From: an uncultured Bdellovibrionales bacterium
GTDB taxonomy: Bacteria; Bdellovibrionota; Bdellovibrionia; Bdellovibrionales; Bdellovibrionaceae
Assembly (NCBI GenBank): GCA_903926205.1
Contig: CAIYID010000057.1
Coordinates: 1 to 64,000 of the forward strand
Length of the DNA stretch: 64,000 bases
Direction of reading: 5' to 3'
The first letter of the stretch is position 1. Every line of letters starts with the position of its first letter. The position numbers were made by a program, and so were the translations under genes. Below, piece by piece: positions 1-7,739 of this stretch. The notes beneath the pieces are model-generated. The model did no database searches. It was given only the letters and a program-made list of their open reading frames with translations, and was not told where the DNA came from.

Positions 1-125
1 AGAAGCGATTGACAACTGAATCCAACGAAGGCGAAAACTAGAACCAAGCGTCCCTTCGGTCCGCCAACACCACATGGGGGTGGTCAAATTGGTGAAATCC
101 GAGTGGTCAAACCGGTGAAATCGGG
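1..125. mobile_element. Possible right end of an IS21-type element (cut by window edge)
   Basis: The first 125 bases have no complete gene. They finish with two near-identical direct repeat units (80-99 and 103-122). Spaced direct repeats of this kind at an element end are typical of the IS21 family, where they bind the transposase. One reading frame is open from the window edge to a stop near base 39 and could be the end of an IstB-like helper, but this is too short to identify. The call rests on the repeat style only. The rest of the element, if it exists, lies to the left of the window. Confidence 0.35.
80..122. repeat. Two tandem 20-nt direct repeats, 23-nt period
   Basis: The units at 80-99 and 103-122 share the pattern GTGGTCAAANNGGTGAAATC and differ at only two positions. 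They lie just upstream of the RAYT-like gene that starts at 155. They may be transposase binding sites of an insertion sequence end, or an operator for the neighbouring gene. Confidence 0.7.
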
Positions 126-154
126 CAACTTCAACCGATTTCAATGAAAGGACT

Positions 155-655
155 ATGAAAAAAGAGCTGCTTAAACCTGAATTCATTATCAATGAATTTG
201 GCGGTACTTTGCTTAAATCAAGCAACGCCAAATCTCATCGTCCGATTTCAACATCGAAATCGATGCATTTCGTTTTTCGGTCGGATATGGCTATCGGTCA
301 TCGATCTTTTTTGCAGAAAAGTAATCGGCTGAAAATTTTAAAAGTGCTAGAAAAGCATAAGTCGAAAGTGAAATTAGAAAACTTCATCATCGAGCGCGGA
401 CAACTTCAGATTTTTTTCAAATCAAAGAGTCGTTCTTTAACGATTAACTTCTTACGAACTTTTACCGGTCTGGTGGCACGCCGAATGTTACACGCTGAAA
501 AAGCTTGCGCCAAACTTCGACAAAAGCGTTTTTGGAAATTCCGTCCTTATTCTCATGTGTTGGCACGGAAAAAAAAACAAGCTTTAGATTTAATTCAAAC
601 TTACTTAAAAGAAATTCAAGTTTTTAGAGCCGATCGAATTCCCAATACGAGTTAA
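155..655 (+). CDS. RAYT-like (REP-associated transposase family) protein without the HUH motif
   Basis: This 166-residue basic protein keeps the general layout of Y1/REP-associated transposases. It has an N-terminal stretch around HRPISTSKSMHFVFRS, a central beta-hairpin, a helix around FLRTFTGLVARRML, and a C-terminal segment with RPYSHVL and a possible catalytic Tyr in TYLKE. Active family members have an NHLHLL-type His-x-His metal site in the hairpin. Here the matching place reads GQLQIFF, with both His replaced by Gln. The protein is probably inactive as a nuclease and may be a domesticated DNA-binding protein. Inverted repeats lie just downstream. The family call is from remembered pattern and is fairly secure; activity is inferred to be lost. 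Confidence 0.6.
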   Translation: MKKELLKPEFIINEFGGTLLKSSNAKSHRPISTSKSMHFVFRSDMAIGHRSFLQKSNRLKILKVLEKHKSKVKLENFIIERGQLQIFFKSKSRSLTINFLRTFTGLVARRMLHAEKACAKLRQKRFWKFRPYSHVLARKKKQALDLIQTYLKEIQVFRADRIPNTS

Positions 656-661
656 GACCGT

Positions 662-678
662 TTCTCAGTTTATGAGAA
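662..678. repeat. Small palindrome after the RAYT-like gene
   Basis: A 6-bp stem (TTCTCA / TGAGAA) with a 5-nt loop lies 6 nt past the stop codon of the gene ending at 655. There is no T tract, so it is a weak terminator candidate. It could be a REP-like hairpin. Confidence 0.35.
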
Positions 679-715
679 GAGTGCACTGCGTGCCAACGAG
701 GAAAAAATCTGACCT

Positions 716-799
716 CATAAGTCGCGAAGGCATTCAAAGTTCATTCTAAGCTCGAGTAAGTGAGTGAAGATTAAATCACAGATGGCTTCTCGACTTATG
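716..799. repeat. Inverted repeat pair, 14 nt arms
   Basis: The arms at 716-729 (CATAAGTCGCGAAG) and 786-799 (CTTCTCGACTTATG) are inverted copies with one mismatch, separated by 56 nt. They lie between the RAYT-like gene and the LysR gene. Pairs of inverted palindromic units beside a RAYT gene are what the REP/BIME model predicts, but only one copy was seen in this window. Confidence 0.5.
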
Positions 800-814
800 A
801 AAACTCAACCTTGA

Positions 815-1711
815 TCAAGAACGTTCTTGCCCTTGCAGGGCTTGAAAAAAAACGTCCACAATTTTTTCTGAGCCTTTCCGTTGATAATAGAAAAAATCAA
901 CTTCAAAGCTAAGGTCTTTGACGTGGACACGATTCAGTCGGCCCATTTTGACTTGCTTCTTAATTGTCAGCGCAGGCAAAAAGCCCCAGCCTAAGCCGGA
1001 TTCGATCACCCGCTTTAAAGTACCAACATTGGTTGACTCAAAAGCCGGCTCCATTTTAAGTCCAACTTGTTGTAAGGATTTCTCCAACATCTCCGAGAAG
1101 AGCGGATACTCTTTGGTAAAAGTAATCAAAGGATAGCGCCCCAGTTCGGCCAATGAAATATTCGAGGGCATGTCGGTCTCTTTACCAGATCCCACTAACC
1201 ACATTTCTTCTTTCATTAAAAATCTTTTTTCTGCCTCTAGATGAACTCCGTACTGTCGATCCGTTTCTGGCAAGATAACAACGTCCAACTCTTGATTTTT
1301 ATAAGCACGAATTAAATTTTCACCAAGATCATAATCAATTTTAATTTGAAGCTTGGGATTGTATTTTAATAATCGACTAACGATCGGACTGATCAATTGC
1401 ACACCAAGGGAATTCAAAGTCCCAACACGAATTTGGCCTTTCAATGCCGTGCCCATGGTTTTAACAGCAACTTCTGCTTGCTGGGTCTGTTGCAATATTT
1501 TTTTTGCATAATCAAAAAGCACTTCACCTTGAAGCGTCGGGCGAATTTGTCGAACTCCTCGAACGAGCAATTCCACTCCCAACTCATCTTCAAGATTTTT
1601 GATTTGTTGGCTGATCGCCGGCTGAGTAAGAAATAATTTATCTGCGGCACCCGTCATGCTGCCCTCACTAATGACCGTGACGAAGGACTGAAGTTGATAA
1701 AGGTTCAGCAT
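815..1711 (-). CDS. LysR-family transcriptional regulator
   Basis: This 298-residue protein has the family's usual length. Residues 1-60 form the winged helix-turn-helix (LYQLQSFVTVISEGSMTGAA, then TQPAISQQIKNLE). Residues from about 90 to the end form the periplasmic-binding-protein-like effector domain. The ATG start lies behind a G-rich Shine-Dalgarno region. The gene is divergent from the exported-protein gene at 1823, with 111 nt between them. LysR proteins often control their divergent neighbour, so that gene is the first target to consider. The effector cannot be told from sequence. Confidence 0.9.
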   Translation of the reverse strand: MLNLYQLQSFVTVISEGSMTGAADKLFLTQPAISQQIKNLEDELGVELLVRGVRQIRPTLQGEVLFDYAKKILQQTQQAEVAVKTMGTALKGQIRVGTLNSLGVQLISPIVSRLLKYNPKLQIKIDYDLGENLIRAYKNQELDVVILPETDRQYGVHLEAEKRFLMKEEMWLVGSGKETDMPSNISLAELGRYPLITFTKEYPLFSEMLEKSLQQVGLKMEPAFESTNVGTLKRVIESGLGWGFLPALTIKKQVKMGRLNRVHVKDLSFEVDFFYYQRKGSEKIVDVFFQALQGQERS

Positions 1712-1822
1712 GGCGAAGATTCCCCCTTGTTATTATCCAAAATGTTTACATATAATGTTCCCTGATCAAAGTTTTTTGCAAGCAAAGGAACGCGGATAAA
1801 CACACGATAAGGGATTTTTCTT

Positions 1823-2581
1823 ATGAAAATAGAAAATAGAAAATTATGTTTCAAAAAAACTTTTATTGCACTCTTTCTGGTTTTTGCTTCATCGACCTCC
1901 ATGGCTAAAGTCTGGAGAAACTCTTACCTCTCTTTTGAAGTACCTGACGCTTGGAAATGCGTCTTAGAAAATACCGAATGGATTTGTCGCGCTTCTACGG
2001 ACAAAGAATCTAAAGAGGCCATCATTGTTCTCACCGCCAAAGAAGTGGGACCAATGGATACCTACGATGCTTACACCGGTCATCTTAGCCTTCCGCAAGC
2101 GACTTCTTATAAAGGCGCAACAGGTGTGACATCAAAAGTAGTCTATCCTCCAAAAAAAGTCCAAATCAATGAACAGCCTTGGATCGACGGTCTTCATATG
2201 GCGAGCGAAGTACCGAACTATTACACTCGCTACCTTGCCACAATTAAAGATAATCGTATCGCAATTTTATTCACCTGTAGTGCCTACAAAGATTACTATT
2301 CAAAATACAGTCAGGACTTTTTCAAAGCCGTTCAAAGTCTGCGCGTCATTGCCACCAAAGATCTTTTGAATCAGCAAAACAGCGGTGTACGCCCGAGCAC
2401 CGAACAACTTGGGTCTGCCATTGGCCAAGCCATGCCCGGAGACTTGCTAGCTGGTGAAAACGCAGAACAAGGCAACAATGGCTCAGGCGGAAGTGGAAAT
2501 ACCAAGAATTTATTCCTCCTATTGGCCATCGTGCTTGCTGCCTTGGGAGCTTATATCTTCTTGAAATCAAGAAAAAAATAA
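1823..2581 (+). CDS. Exported protein with C-terminal membrane anchor, unknown function
   Basis: This 252-residue protein has an N-terminal signal peptide (about residues 1-28, ending SSTSMA), then a compact domain rich in Trp, Tyr and Cys. A low-complexity linker (NNGSGGSGN) follows, then one hydrophobic helix (LFLLLAIVLAALGAYIF) ending in SRKK. It is therefore probably held in the inner membrane by its C terminus with the main domain in the periplasm. An AAGGG ribosome site precedes the ATG. I do not recognise the family. The divergent LysR gene may regulate it. Confidence 0.75.
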   Translation: MKIENRKLCFKKTFIALFLVFASSTSMAKVWRNSYLSFEVPDAWKCVLENTEWICRASTDKESKEAIIVLTAKEVGPMDTYDAYTGHLSLPQATSYKGATGVTSKVVYPPKKVQINEQPWIDGLHMASEVPNYYTRYLATIKDNRIAILFTCSAYKDYYSKYSQDFFKAVQSLRVIATKDLLNQQNSGVRPSTEQLGSAIGQAMPGDLLAGENAEQGNNGSGGSGNTKNLFLLLAIVLAALGAYIFLKSRKK

Positions 2582-2588
2582 TTAAGGA

Positions 2589-2858
2589 CTACTTCCCAGC
2601 TTCTTTATCCGAATGCCGTTGTTTCATAGCCGCTTTGCAAGCGTCTGAAAACTTGAATGATGGAGTTGCTTTTTTGTACTTAAAAAGGCACTTCAATAAA
2701 CCTTTTCCAACAACCTCTCCTCCGCAACCCGCAGTTTGAGCATCCGCAGTACAAGCCGTATTGATGGCTTGATTATCAGCCTGCATGGTTGCATCTGGAC
2801 CTGCAAAAGCGGCCATCGAAATAATCAAAAGTGAAACGAAAGTGAAAAGTTTTTTCAT
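2589..2858 (-). CDS. Small secreted protein with a cysteine-rich repeat
   Basis: This 89-residue protein has a clear signal peptide (residues 1-19, ending AAFA). The mature part holds four cysteines (36, 45, 57, 74) in the order and spacing of the GSLG/FGFR1-type cysteine-rich repeat: a Cys-x-Ala-Asp start, a CL pair in the middle and a CKAAM end. It probably forms two disulfides in the periplasm. It is convergent with the gene ending at 2581, with only 7 nt between. The function is unknown; a binding or structural role is likely. Confidence 0.7.
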   Translation of the reverse strand: MKKLFTFVSLLIISMAAFAGPDATMQADNQAINTACTADAQTAGCGGEVVGKGLLKCLFKYKKATPSFKFSDACKAAMKQRHSDKEAGK

Positions 2859-2960
2859 AAATCTCCTTTGGATTAAACTTTACTTAAACAAAAGGATCTC
2901 GGCCAGCTGCCACTCCGTCAAGAGTAAAATATTCATCAGGCACTTACAAAACAAAACACC

Positions 2961-4397
2961 TTATTTTTTCCTGCTCACTCTGACCACGTCAACTTTTCCC
3001 AAGGTTTTGAGTTGTTCCAAAACCTTTGCTTCATCGGCATAGACAATAATTTTAAAATTTTCTGGATGAATATGATCTTTGATGGCTTTATTTACTTGTT
3101 CAAGCGTAACCGCGTTCAAATTTGAAATAAATTTTTTCAAATAATCATCACTCACACCGTAAATTCTTAGCAACAACAAATTATGAACCATTTTGTCAGT
3201 GGTTTCGATCGCGGCTGGAAATTGCCCTGCCAAAAGGGCCTTGGCCGCTTCTAATTCAGATGGCAGCACCCCTTTCTCAGTAAATTGCTGCAGAACTTTT
3301 TTAGTTTCGGCGATCGTCTCTCCGACTTTTTCATTACGCGAAAAAGTGGAAATATCAAAAGAACCAAAATCCATTCGCGCATCTAAATCGCTGTGAATGG
3401 AATAAGTGAGCCCCAATTCGTCACGCACTCGTAGATTAAGACGACTAACAAAATCGCCACCTAGAATTAAATTTCCCAATTTCAAAGCCAGATAATCAGG
3501 ATCTGTCCGCTTAACTCCTCGTTCAGCGAAACGAATCTGTGCTTGTTTCAACTCAGGTTTAGTAAATAGTTTAACTCCTTCGGACACTGTCGGCTTGAAC
3601 GGAATACTGGCCCAAGTCGCTACCGAGTTCCCTTTCCAAACCGAAAAAGTTTTTTTTACTTTTTCTACGAAGGCATTGTCGAAGGCCCCAGTCAGATATA
3701 AAATACTTTTTTGAGGAGAATAATATTTTGCATAAAAATCTTGAATGTCTTTTCTGTTGATTGACTTCACCGTAGCAAGCTCTCCTGAGCCAGAATGTCC
3801 ATAAGGATGAGTGCCAAAATTTTCTTTTGTTATTAACAAGTCAGCATAATGAGACGGATTGTCTTGGCGTTTTTCAATACCCGAAAGCACCTGAGCTTTT
3901 TCACGATTGATTTCTTTTTGTTCAAAAGCCGGATTCAAAAGTGAATCTGCAAATAATTCAAGAAGCCTCTCTTTTTCAGTGCTAATTGAACTGGATGACA
4001 CATAAGTATAATCACTGCCCGCGATCGAGCCCAGCTCCGAAGCTATTTGTCCAAAATCATCAGCTAATTTCGTGGCGGAACGATTCTTCGTTCCATTTTC
4101 CAACATTGTGCTCGCGAAAGAAGCCAGTCCCAATTTATTCACTGGATCGTCAGCAGAGCCTGTTTTCACAATCACGCCAATGCTAACTCGAGGAAGAGCT
4201 TGATCTGGCACTAGAATGAGACGCAGCCCATTTGACAAGACTGTCTCTTGAAATTCTTTCATCTGAAAATTAACTTGCTCTAAATTCGAATTCCCTGAGG
4301 CCTCTCCGTTAGAACCTGTCGTTATTTCCTGCTTTGGTTTTTGCGCACAGCTAACACCAACCAGTAAAAGAAATAAAATCACTAAACGATTAATCAT
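2961..4397 (-). CDS. M16 peptidase-family lipoprotein lacking the catalytic motif
   Basis: The 478-residue protein begins with a lipoprotein signal (VSCA, lipid-bearing Cys17). Two M16 domains follow. In active members HxxEH binds zinc; here the matching place (residues 91-98, LASFASTM) has no His or Glu. The C-terminal half keeps the Arg...Tyr motif of the partner subunit (RVRDELGLTY, residues 323-332) that helps bind the substrate. It lies 11 nt downstream of the active M16 gene, so the two probably form a heterodimer: this one supplies the Arg/Tyr site and the other supplies zinc. The lipid anchor suggests an envelope location. Confidence 0.9.
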   Translation of the reverse strand: MINRLVILFLLLVGVSCAQKPKQEITTGSNGEASGNSNLEQVNFQMKEFQETVLSNGLRLILVPDQALPRVSIGVIVKTGSADDPVNKLGLASFASTMLENGTKNRSATKLADDFGQIASELGSIAGSDYTYVSSSSISTEKERLLELFADSLLNPAFEQKEINREKAQVLSGIEKRQDNPSHYADLLITKENFGTHPYGHSGSGELATVKSINRKDIQDFYAKYYSPQKSILYLTGAFDNAFVEKVKKTFSVWKGNSVATWASIPFKPTVSEGVKLFTKPELKQAQIRFAERGVKRTDPDYLALKLGNLILGGDFVSRLNLRVRDELGLTYSIHSDLDARMDFGSFDISTFSRNEKVGETIAETKKVLQQFTEKGVLPSELEAAKALLAGQFPAAIETTDKMVHNLLLLRIYGVSDDYLKKFISNLNAVTLEQVNKAIKDHIHPENFKIIVYADEAKVLEQLKTLGKVDVVRVSRKK

Positions 4398-4408
4398 AAT
4401 GAAGCTCC

Positions 4409-5749
4409 TTAATGATTCGAAGAATGAGGATTAAGCACGGCTGTCAATCGACGCTGGGGAATGAGGTATTTTTTTGCAACACGCTGAATGTCGGTAGCCG
4501 TGACCGTCTGATATTTATCAAGATCGGTAAATATTTTACCATAATCCCCTTGCACGATTTCGCTTAAAGCCAAGGATTCGGCACGACCATCAATGGTCTG
4601 AAGAGCATCGACAAATTCTTTCATGATTTGGTTTTTTGCCTTTGCCAATTCTCTTTCAGGAATCAGATTTTCTTGTAGCTTTTTTATTTCTTGTGCAAAA
4701 ACATTTTCAGCAAAAGCAGATTTTTGACCGGGAATCATGGAAGCCGTTAAGAGGAAGTATCCAGGATCCGCCGAGGTAGAATCATAGCAGCCAGCCTGAC
4801 TCGCTTTTTGACTTTCATAAACTAATTTTTTGTATAAACGACTCGAAGGACCGCTTCCTAAAATATTAGCCAATAGATCAAGAGCAAAGCCATCGGGATG
4901 CCCTGACTCGACACCTTTGTAAGCCACCGCCACTGTGGTGGTCTGCACTTCGCCGGTCGTTTCAACTCTTCTTTCTTTTGTGGATTCTGGCTCTTGAGGA
5001 TACTTTCGTTCAGGAAGAGCTTTGAACTGAAGAGCTCCATAATATTTCGCTACGAGCTCCTTTGTTTTTGGAATATTAATGTCACCTGCAATCACTAACA
5101 CCGCATTGTTAGGAACATAAAAGGTTTCATAGAAATGACGAAGTTTTGCAACTGTGTAGGCTTGAATGTCTTTCATGTAACCAATGGTCGGCCAGTGATA
5201 AGGATGCACCTCGTACAGCTTATCCATCATCACCTCGCGCAAAAGTGATGGCGGATTATTATCAACACGCCAGCGACGTTCTTCACCCACGACTTGCAAT
5301 TCAGATACTAGATCTTCAGGTTGCAAAGCTAGATCCTTCATCCGATCAACTTCAACTTTCATAATAAGCTCTAATTTCGCACTGGGCAAATTTTCATAAA
5401 ATCCAGTGTAATCATCCGTTGTGAAAGCATTATTTTGGATGCCATTGCCATGCAAAATTGCGTCGAATTGCTTGCCTGTGTATATTTTGGCCCCTTTGAA
5501 CATCATGTGTTCCAACATATGTGCCGCCCCAGTCACCCCTGGTTGTTCATCTCTAGAGCCCACTCGATACCAAGTATGATAGCTCACCATTGGAATGCTG
5601 TGATCTTCATGAAGCAAAACAGTGAGCCCATTTTTAAGCGTGATTTTTTCCACTGGAAATTTTATTTTTAGATTCTCAGCTTGTAGAGTAGAAGAAAAAA
5701 TAAAAAAAAGGAGCCCTATGGCGCTCATCCATGGCCGTGTGCTATTCAT
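4409..5749 (-). CDS. M16-family zinc metallopeptidase, catalytic subunit
   Basis: This exported peptidase has a signal peptide (MNSTRPWMSAIGLLFFIFSS, then TLQA). It has the inverted zinc motif HMLEH (His77, Glu80, His81 in this numbering) with a downstream Glu-rich helix (KVEVDRMKDL) giving the third ligand. It is about 446 residues, the size of bacterial M16B subunits. The ATG at 5749 is preferred because an AAGGA site lies 11 nt before it; an upstream ATG at 5761 overlaps that site. It lies between the fliL-like gene and the inactive M16 lipoprotein gene, all leftward with short gaps, so the three are probably one operon. Confidence 0.92.
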   Translation of the reverse strand: MNSTRPWMSAIGLLFFIFSSTLQAENLKIKFPVEKITLKNGLTVLLHEDHSIPMVSYHTWYRVGSRDEQPGVTGAAHMLEHMMFKGAKIYTGKQFDAILHGNGIQNNAFTTDDYTGFYENLPSAKLELIMKVEVDRMKDLALQPEDLVSELQVVGEERRWRVDNNPPSLLREVMMDKLYEVHPYHWPTIGYMKDIQAYTVAKLRHFYETFYVPNNAVLVIAGDINIPKTKELVAKYYGALQFKALPERKYPQEPESTKERRVETTGEVQTTTVAVAYKGVESGHPDGFALDLLANILGSGPSSRLYKKLVYESQKASQAGCYDSTSADPGYFLLTASMIPGQKSAFAENVFAQEIKKLQENLIPERELAKAKNQIMKEFVDALQTIDGRAESLALSEIVQGDYGKIFTDLDKYQTVTATDIQRVAKKYLIPQRRLTAVLNPHSSNH

Positions 5750-5781
5750 ATCGCTGTCCATCCTTAGTGTGATAGTTCGTC

Positions 5782-6318
5782 TTATTGAACTACAAAACTA
5801 GTGAAATAGACATCCTTGACGACACCTTTGTCCAGGAGGGAATTCAACTCCGTTGCAATTTGATCTTTCAAGAAAAGTTTTCCTTGAATGGTTTCGACAT
5901 CAGGAAAAGTTTTATTTCCCAAAAGTTGAATAATTTTATCGCGAGCCTTCGCGCGATTATCGTTATTAATGACTTCCTCGAAACCCTCTTTATTGAGCAT
6001 TTCAAGATTTACTTCTAATTGAATCGTACGCTTGGGATCTTTCAAGGGATCACCAGATAAATTCACTGTGAATTTATCCATCGTATAAACGAGTGGCCCC
6101 ATTTGATTCTCATCTTTACTTTCTTTTTCTTTTTGCTCAGACAACTGAGCTTCGGTAATTTCAGGTGCTCGCCAGCCAAGAGTCGAGGCATAAACCAAAT
6201 AGGCGCCATAGCCAATCACGCTCAAATTAATTATCGAAAAAGTCACCTGACCTATCAAAACCAGGTTCAGCGGTTTCTTCTTCTTCTCATCCTTGTGTTC
6301 TTCTTTTTTTTCAGCCAT
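5782..6318 (-). CDS. fliL: FliL-family flagellar basal-body protein (orphan paralogue)
   Basis: This 178-residue protein has a charged cytoplasmic N terminus (KKEEHKDEKKKK), one membrane helix (about residues 18-45) and a periplasmic domain. The domain carries the FliL features: MDKFTVNLSGDP, RTIQLEVNLEM and a C-terminal YFTSFVVQ. FliL proteins surround the stator and help motor torque. No other flagellar gene is in the window. Instead it is 20-30 nt upstream of two M16 peptidase genes on the same strand. Bdellovibrio-type bacteria carry more than one FliL-like protein, so this may be a paralogue with a separate job. Confidence 0.82.
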   Translation of the reverse strand: MAEKKEEHKDEKKKKPLNLVLIGQVTFSIINLSVIGYGAYLVYASTLGWRAPEITEAQLSEQKEKESKDENQMGPLVYTMDKFTVNLSGDPLKDPKRTIQLEVNLEMLNKEGFEEVINNDNRAKARDKIIQLLGNKTFPDVETIQGKLFLKDQIATELNSLLDKGVVKDVYFTSFVVQ

Positions 6319-6467
6319 ACAAAATAAGTATCGGACCGCTGGACCAAAGCCTTAAGGGATTTTTCAGAAAAATGATTTCGAATTTGTCGATTTTATTATC
6401 AATTTCAACAGGTCTGAAGGCGTAGCCTTCATTGACAAGCCACCAGAAGCTCGTTGATATCTAATCT

Positions 6468-7481
6468 ATGCGCCCATTTTTTACCAATGCAGTTAGACTT
6501 TCGTTATTTTTATTTATGAGCCCGTTCATTAGCTCCGCAGCTTTTTTGTTGGCTCCGTCTATTGGTTTTGGTGAAACTACAGCGTCTCAAAATAAGACAG
6601 AAGTTCCACTCACGGAGGTTGCGCATCTCTATCCGTCGAATCTTATCGCTCTTTCGAATGATCCGAATTTTTCTCAGATTGCGTTTGTCGTAGATAAATC
6701 AGAACGGACTTTACGAGTCTACAAATCCGAAGGGGAACTTCCCCAACTTGTCGAAGAGCATCCCACCGACATCGGCAAGCAAAATGGGGATAAAGAAAAA
6801 GCCAATGATGGAAAAACTCCCGTAGGAATTTATTTTCTCATGGCAAAAAAAACTCAACCTGAAATTCCTTTTGAACTTTACGGCAGCTTGGCCTTCACCT
6901 CTGATTATCCAAATATTTTTGATAAACGGATCGCGAAAGGGGGCAACGGCATTTGGCTTCACTCAGTACCGGACACAGTTCCCCTCACACGCGGTTCCCA
7001 TGGCTGTGTCGTGGTTAGAAACAATGTGATCAAGGATCTCGAAAAATACGTGCGCCTGGGGCAAACCCCTCTGCTGATTGCCGAAAAAGTAGAATATCTA
7101 AATAAAAAAGATTATTTAGATCAGAGAAAAAAATATTTAGATAATTTTGAGTCTTGGCGCCACGCTTGGCAGTACAGCGATATTGATACTTACATTCAAT
7201 TTTACGATCCCACTTTCCACAATGGAAAAATGAATCACGATCAATGGTACCGTCATAAAAAGAAATTGAAGGGGCTTTATCAATTCATCAAGGTGGAATT
7301 ATTACCACCGATGATTTTAAGAAATAAAGATCAGGTCGTTATTCGGACCATTCAAGATTACCAATCGGATTTACATCAGGACTATGGAGAAAAAACTTTG
7401 CACGCCCATTTTTCAGATTCTGTCGGCTTCAAAATAATTCGAGAGGATTGGCGCCCTCTCAAAAAAGAAACTTCGAATTAA
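6468..7481 (+). CDS. Exported L,D-transpeptidase (YkuD) with C-terminal NTF2-like domain
   Basis: The protein has 337 residues. Residues 1-36 form a signal peptide. Residues 70-203 are the YkuD catalytic domain, with IWLHS (His165) and the active-site SHGCVVV (His178, Cys180). The last third (about 220-337; WRHAWQYSDIDTYIQFYD onward) has the pattern of an NTF2/SnoaL-like domain seen in Gram-negative L,D-transpeptidases. These enzymes make 3-3 cross-links or attach proteins or amino acids to peptidoglycan. In predatory relatives they also modify the prey wall. No clear Shine-Dalgarno precedes the ATG. It is convergent with the small gene at 7487. Confidence 0.9.
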   Translation: MRPFFTNAVRLSLFLFMSPFISSAAFLLAPSIGFGETTASQNKTEVPLTEVAHLYPSNLIALSNDPNFSQIAFVVDKSERTLRVYKSEGELPQLVEEHPTDIGKQNGDKEKANDGKTPVGIYFLMAKKTQPEIPFELYGSLAFTSDYPNIFDKRIAKGGNGIWLHSVPDTVPLTRGSHGCVVVRNNVIKDLEKYVRLGQTPLLIAEKVEYLNKKDYLDQRKKYLDNFESWRHAWQYSDIDTYIQFYDPTFHNGKMNHDQWYRHKKKLKGLYQFIKVELLPPMILRNKDQVVIRTIQDYQSDLHQDYGEKTLHAHFSDSVGFKIIREDWRPLKKETSN

Positions 7482-7486
7482 TTCTC

Positions 7487-7681
7487 TTAGTGTTGCTCTG
7501 AAGAATTTTGGCTTTGTTGATCATCTTCAAGATCAAGTTTTTCGCAATTATTTCCGGAATCAGGCAATTGCTCCAAATGTTTTTTTGCTTCTTCTTGAGT
7601 CAAAGTGCCTGCGCGAAGATTGATCTCCAACATTCGAGTATCGTATTTCAAATTTTGCATCGCTTTATCTAATGATGACAC
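7487..7681 (-). CDS. Small acidic protein, unknown function
   Basis: This 64-residue protein is read from a GTG at 7681. A strong GGAGGT site lies just before that codon, which makes a longer TTG reading unlikely because the site would fall inside it. The sequence starts SSLDKAMQNLKYDTRMLEIN and ends in an acidic, Gln/Ser-rich tail. It looks helical and cytoplasmic. It lies 58 nt downstream of the rhomboid gene on the same strand and may be the last gene of that operon. I do not recognise the family. Confidence 0.6.
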   Translation of the reverse strand: MSSLDKAMQNLKYDTRMLEINLRAGTLTQEEAKKHLEQLPDSGNNCEKLDLEDDQQSQNSSEQH

Positions 7682-7739
7682 TGTGACCTCCAAAAGTTAC
7701 GTGAACCTAGGTCTTAACTCAAATTTATTTGAAAATCCA

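Noticed and set aside
1745-1757. The 13-mer TTTACATATAATG also found at 35296-35308, upstream of two leftward genes
   Set aside because: In an AT-rich 64 kb window many 13-mers recur by chance, and the distances to the two starts differ (34 and 75 nt). No common regulator is implied.
1705-1902. 65-codon leftward frame across the LysR start region
   Set aside because: It overlaps the divergent promoter region and the signal peptide of the gene at 1823, and has no ribosome site.
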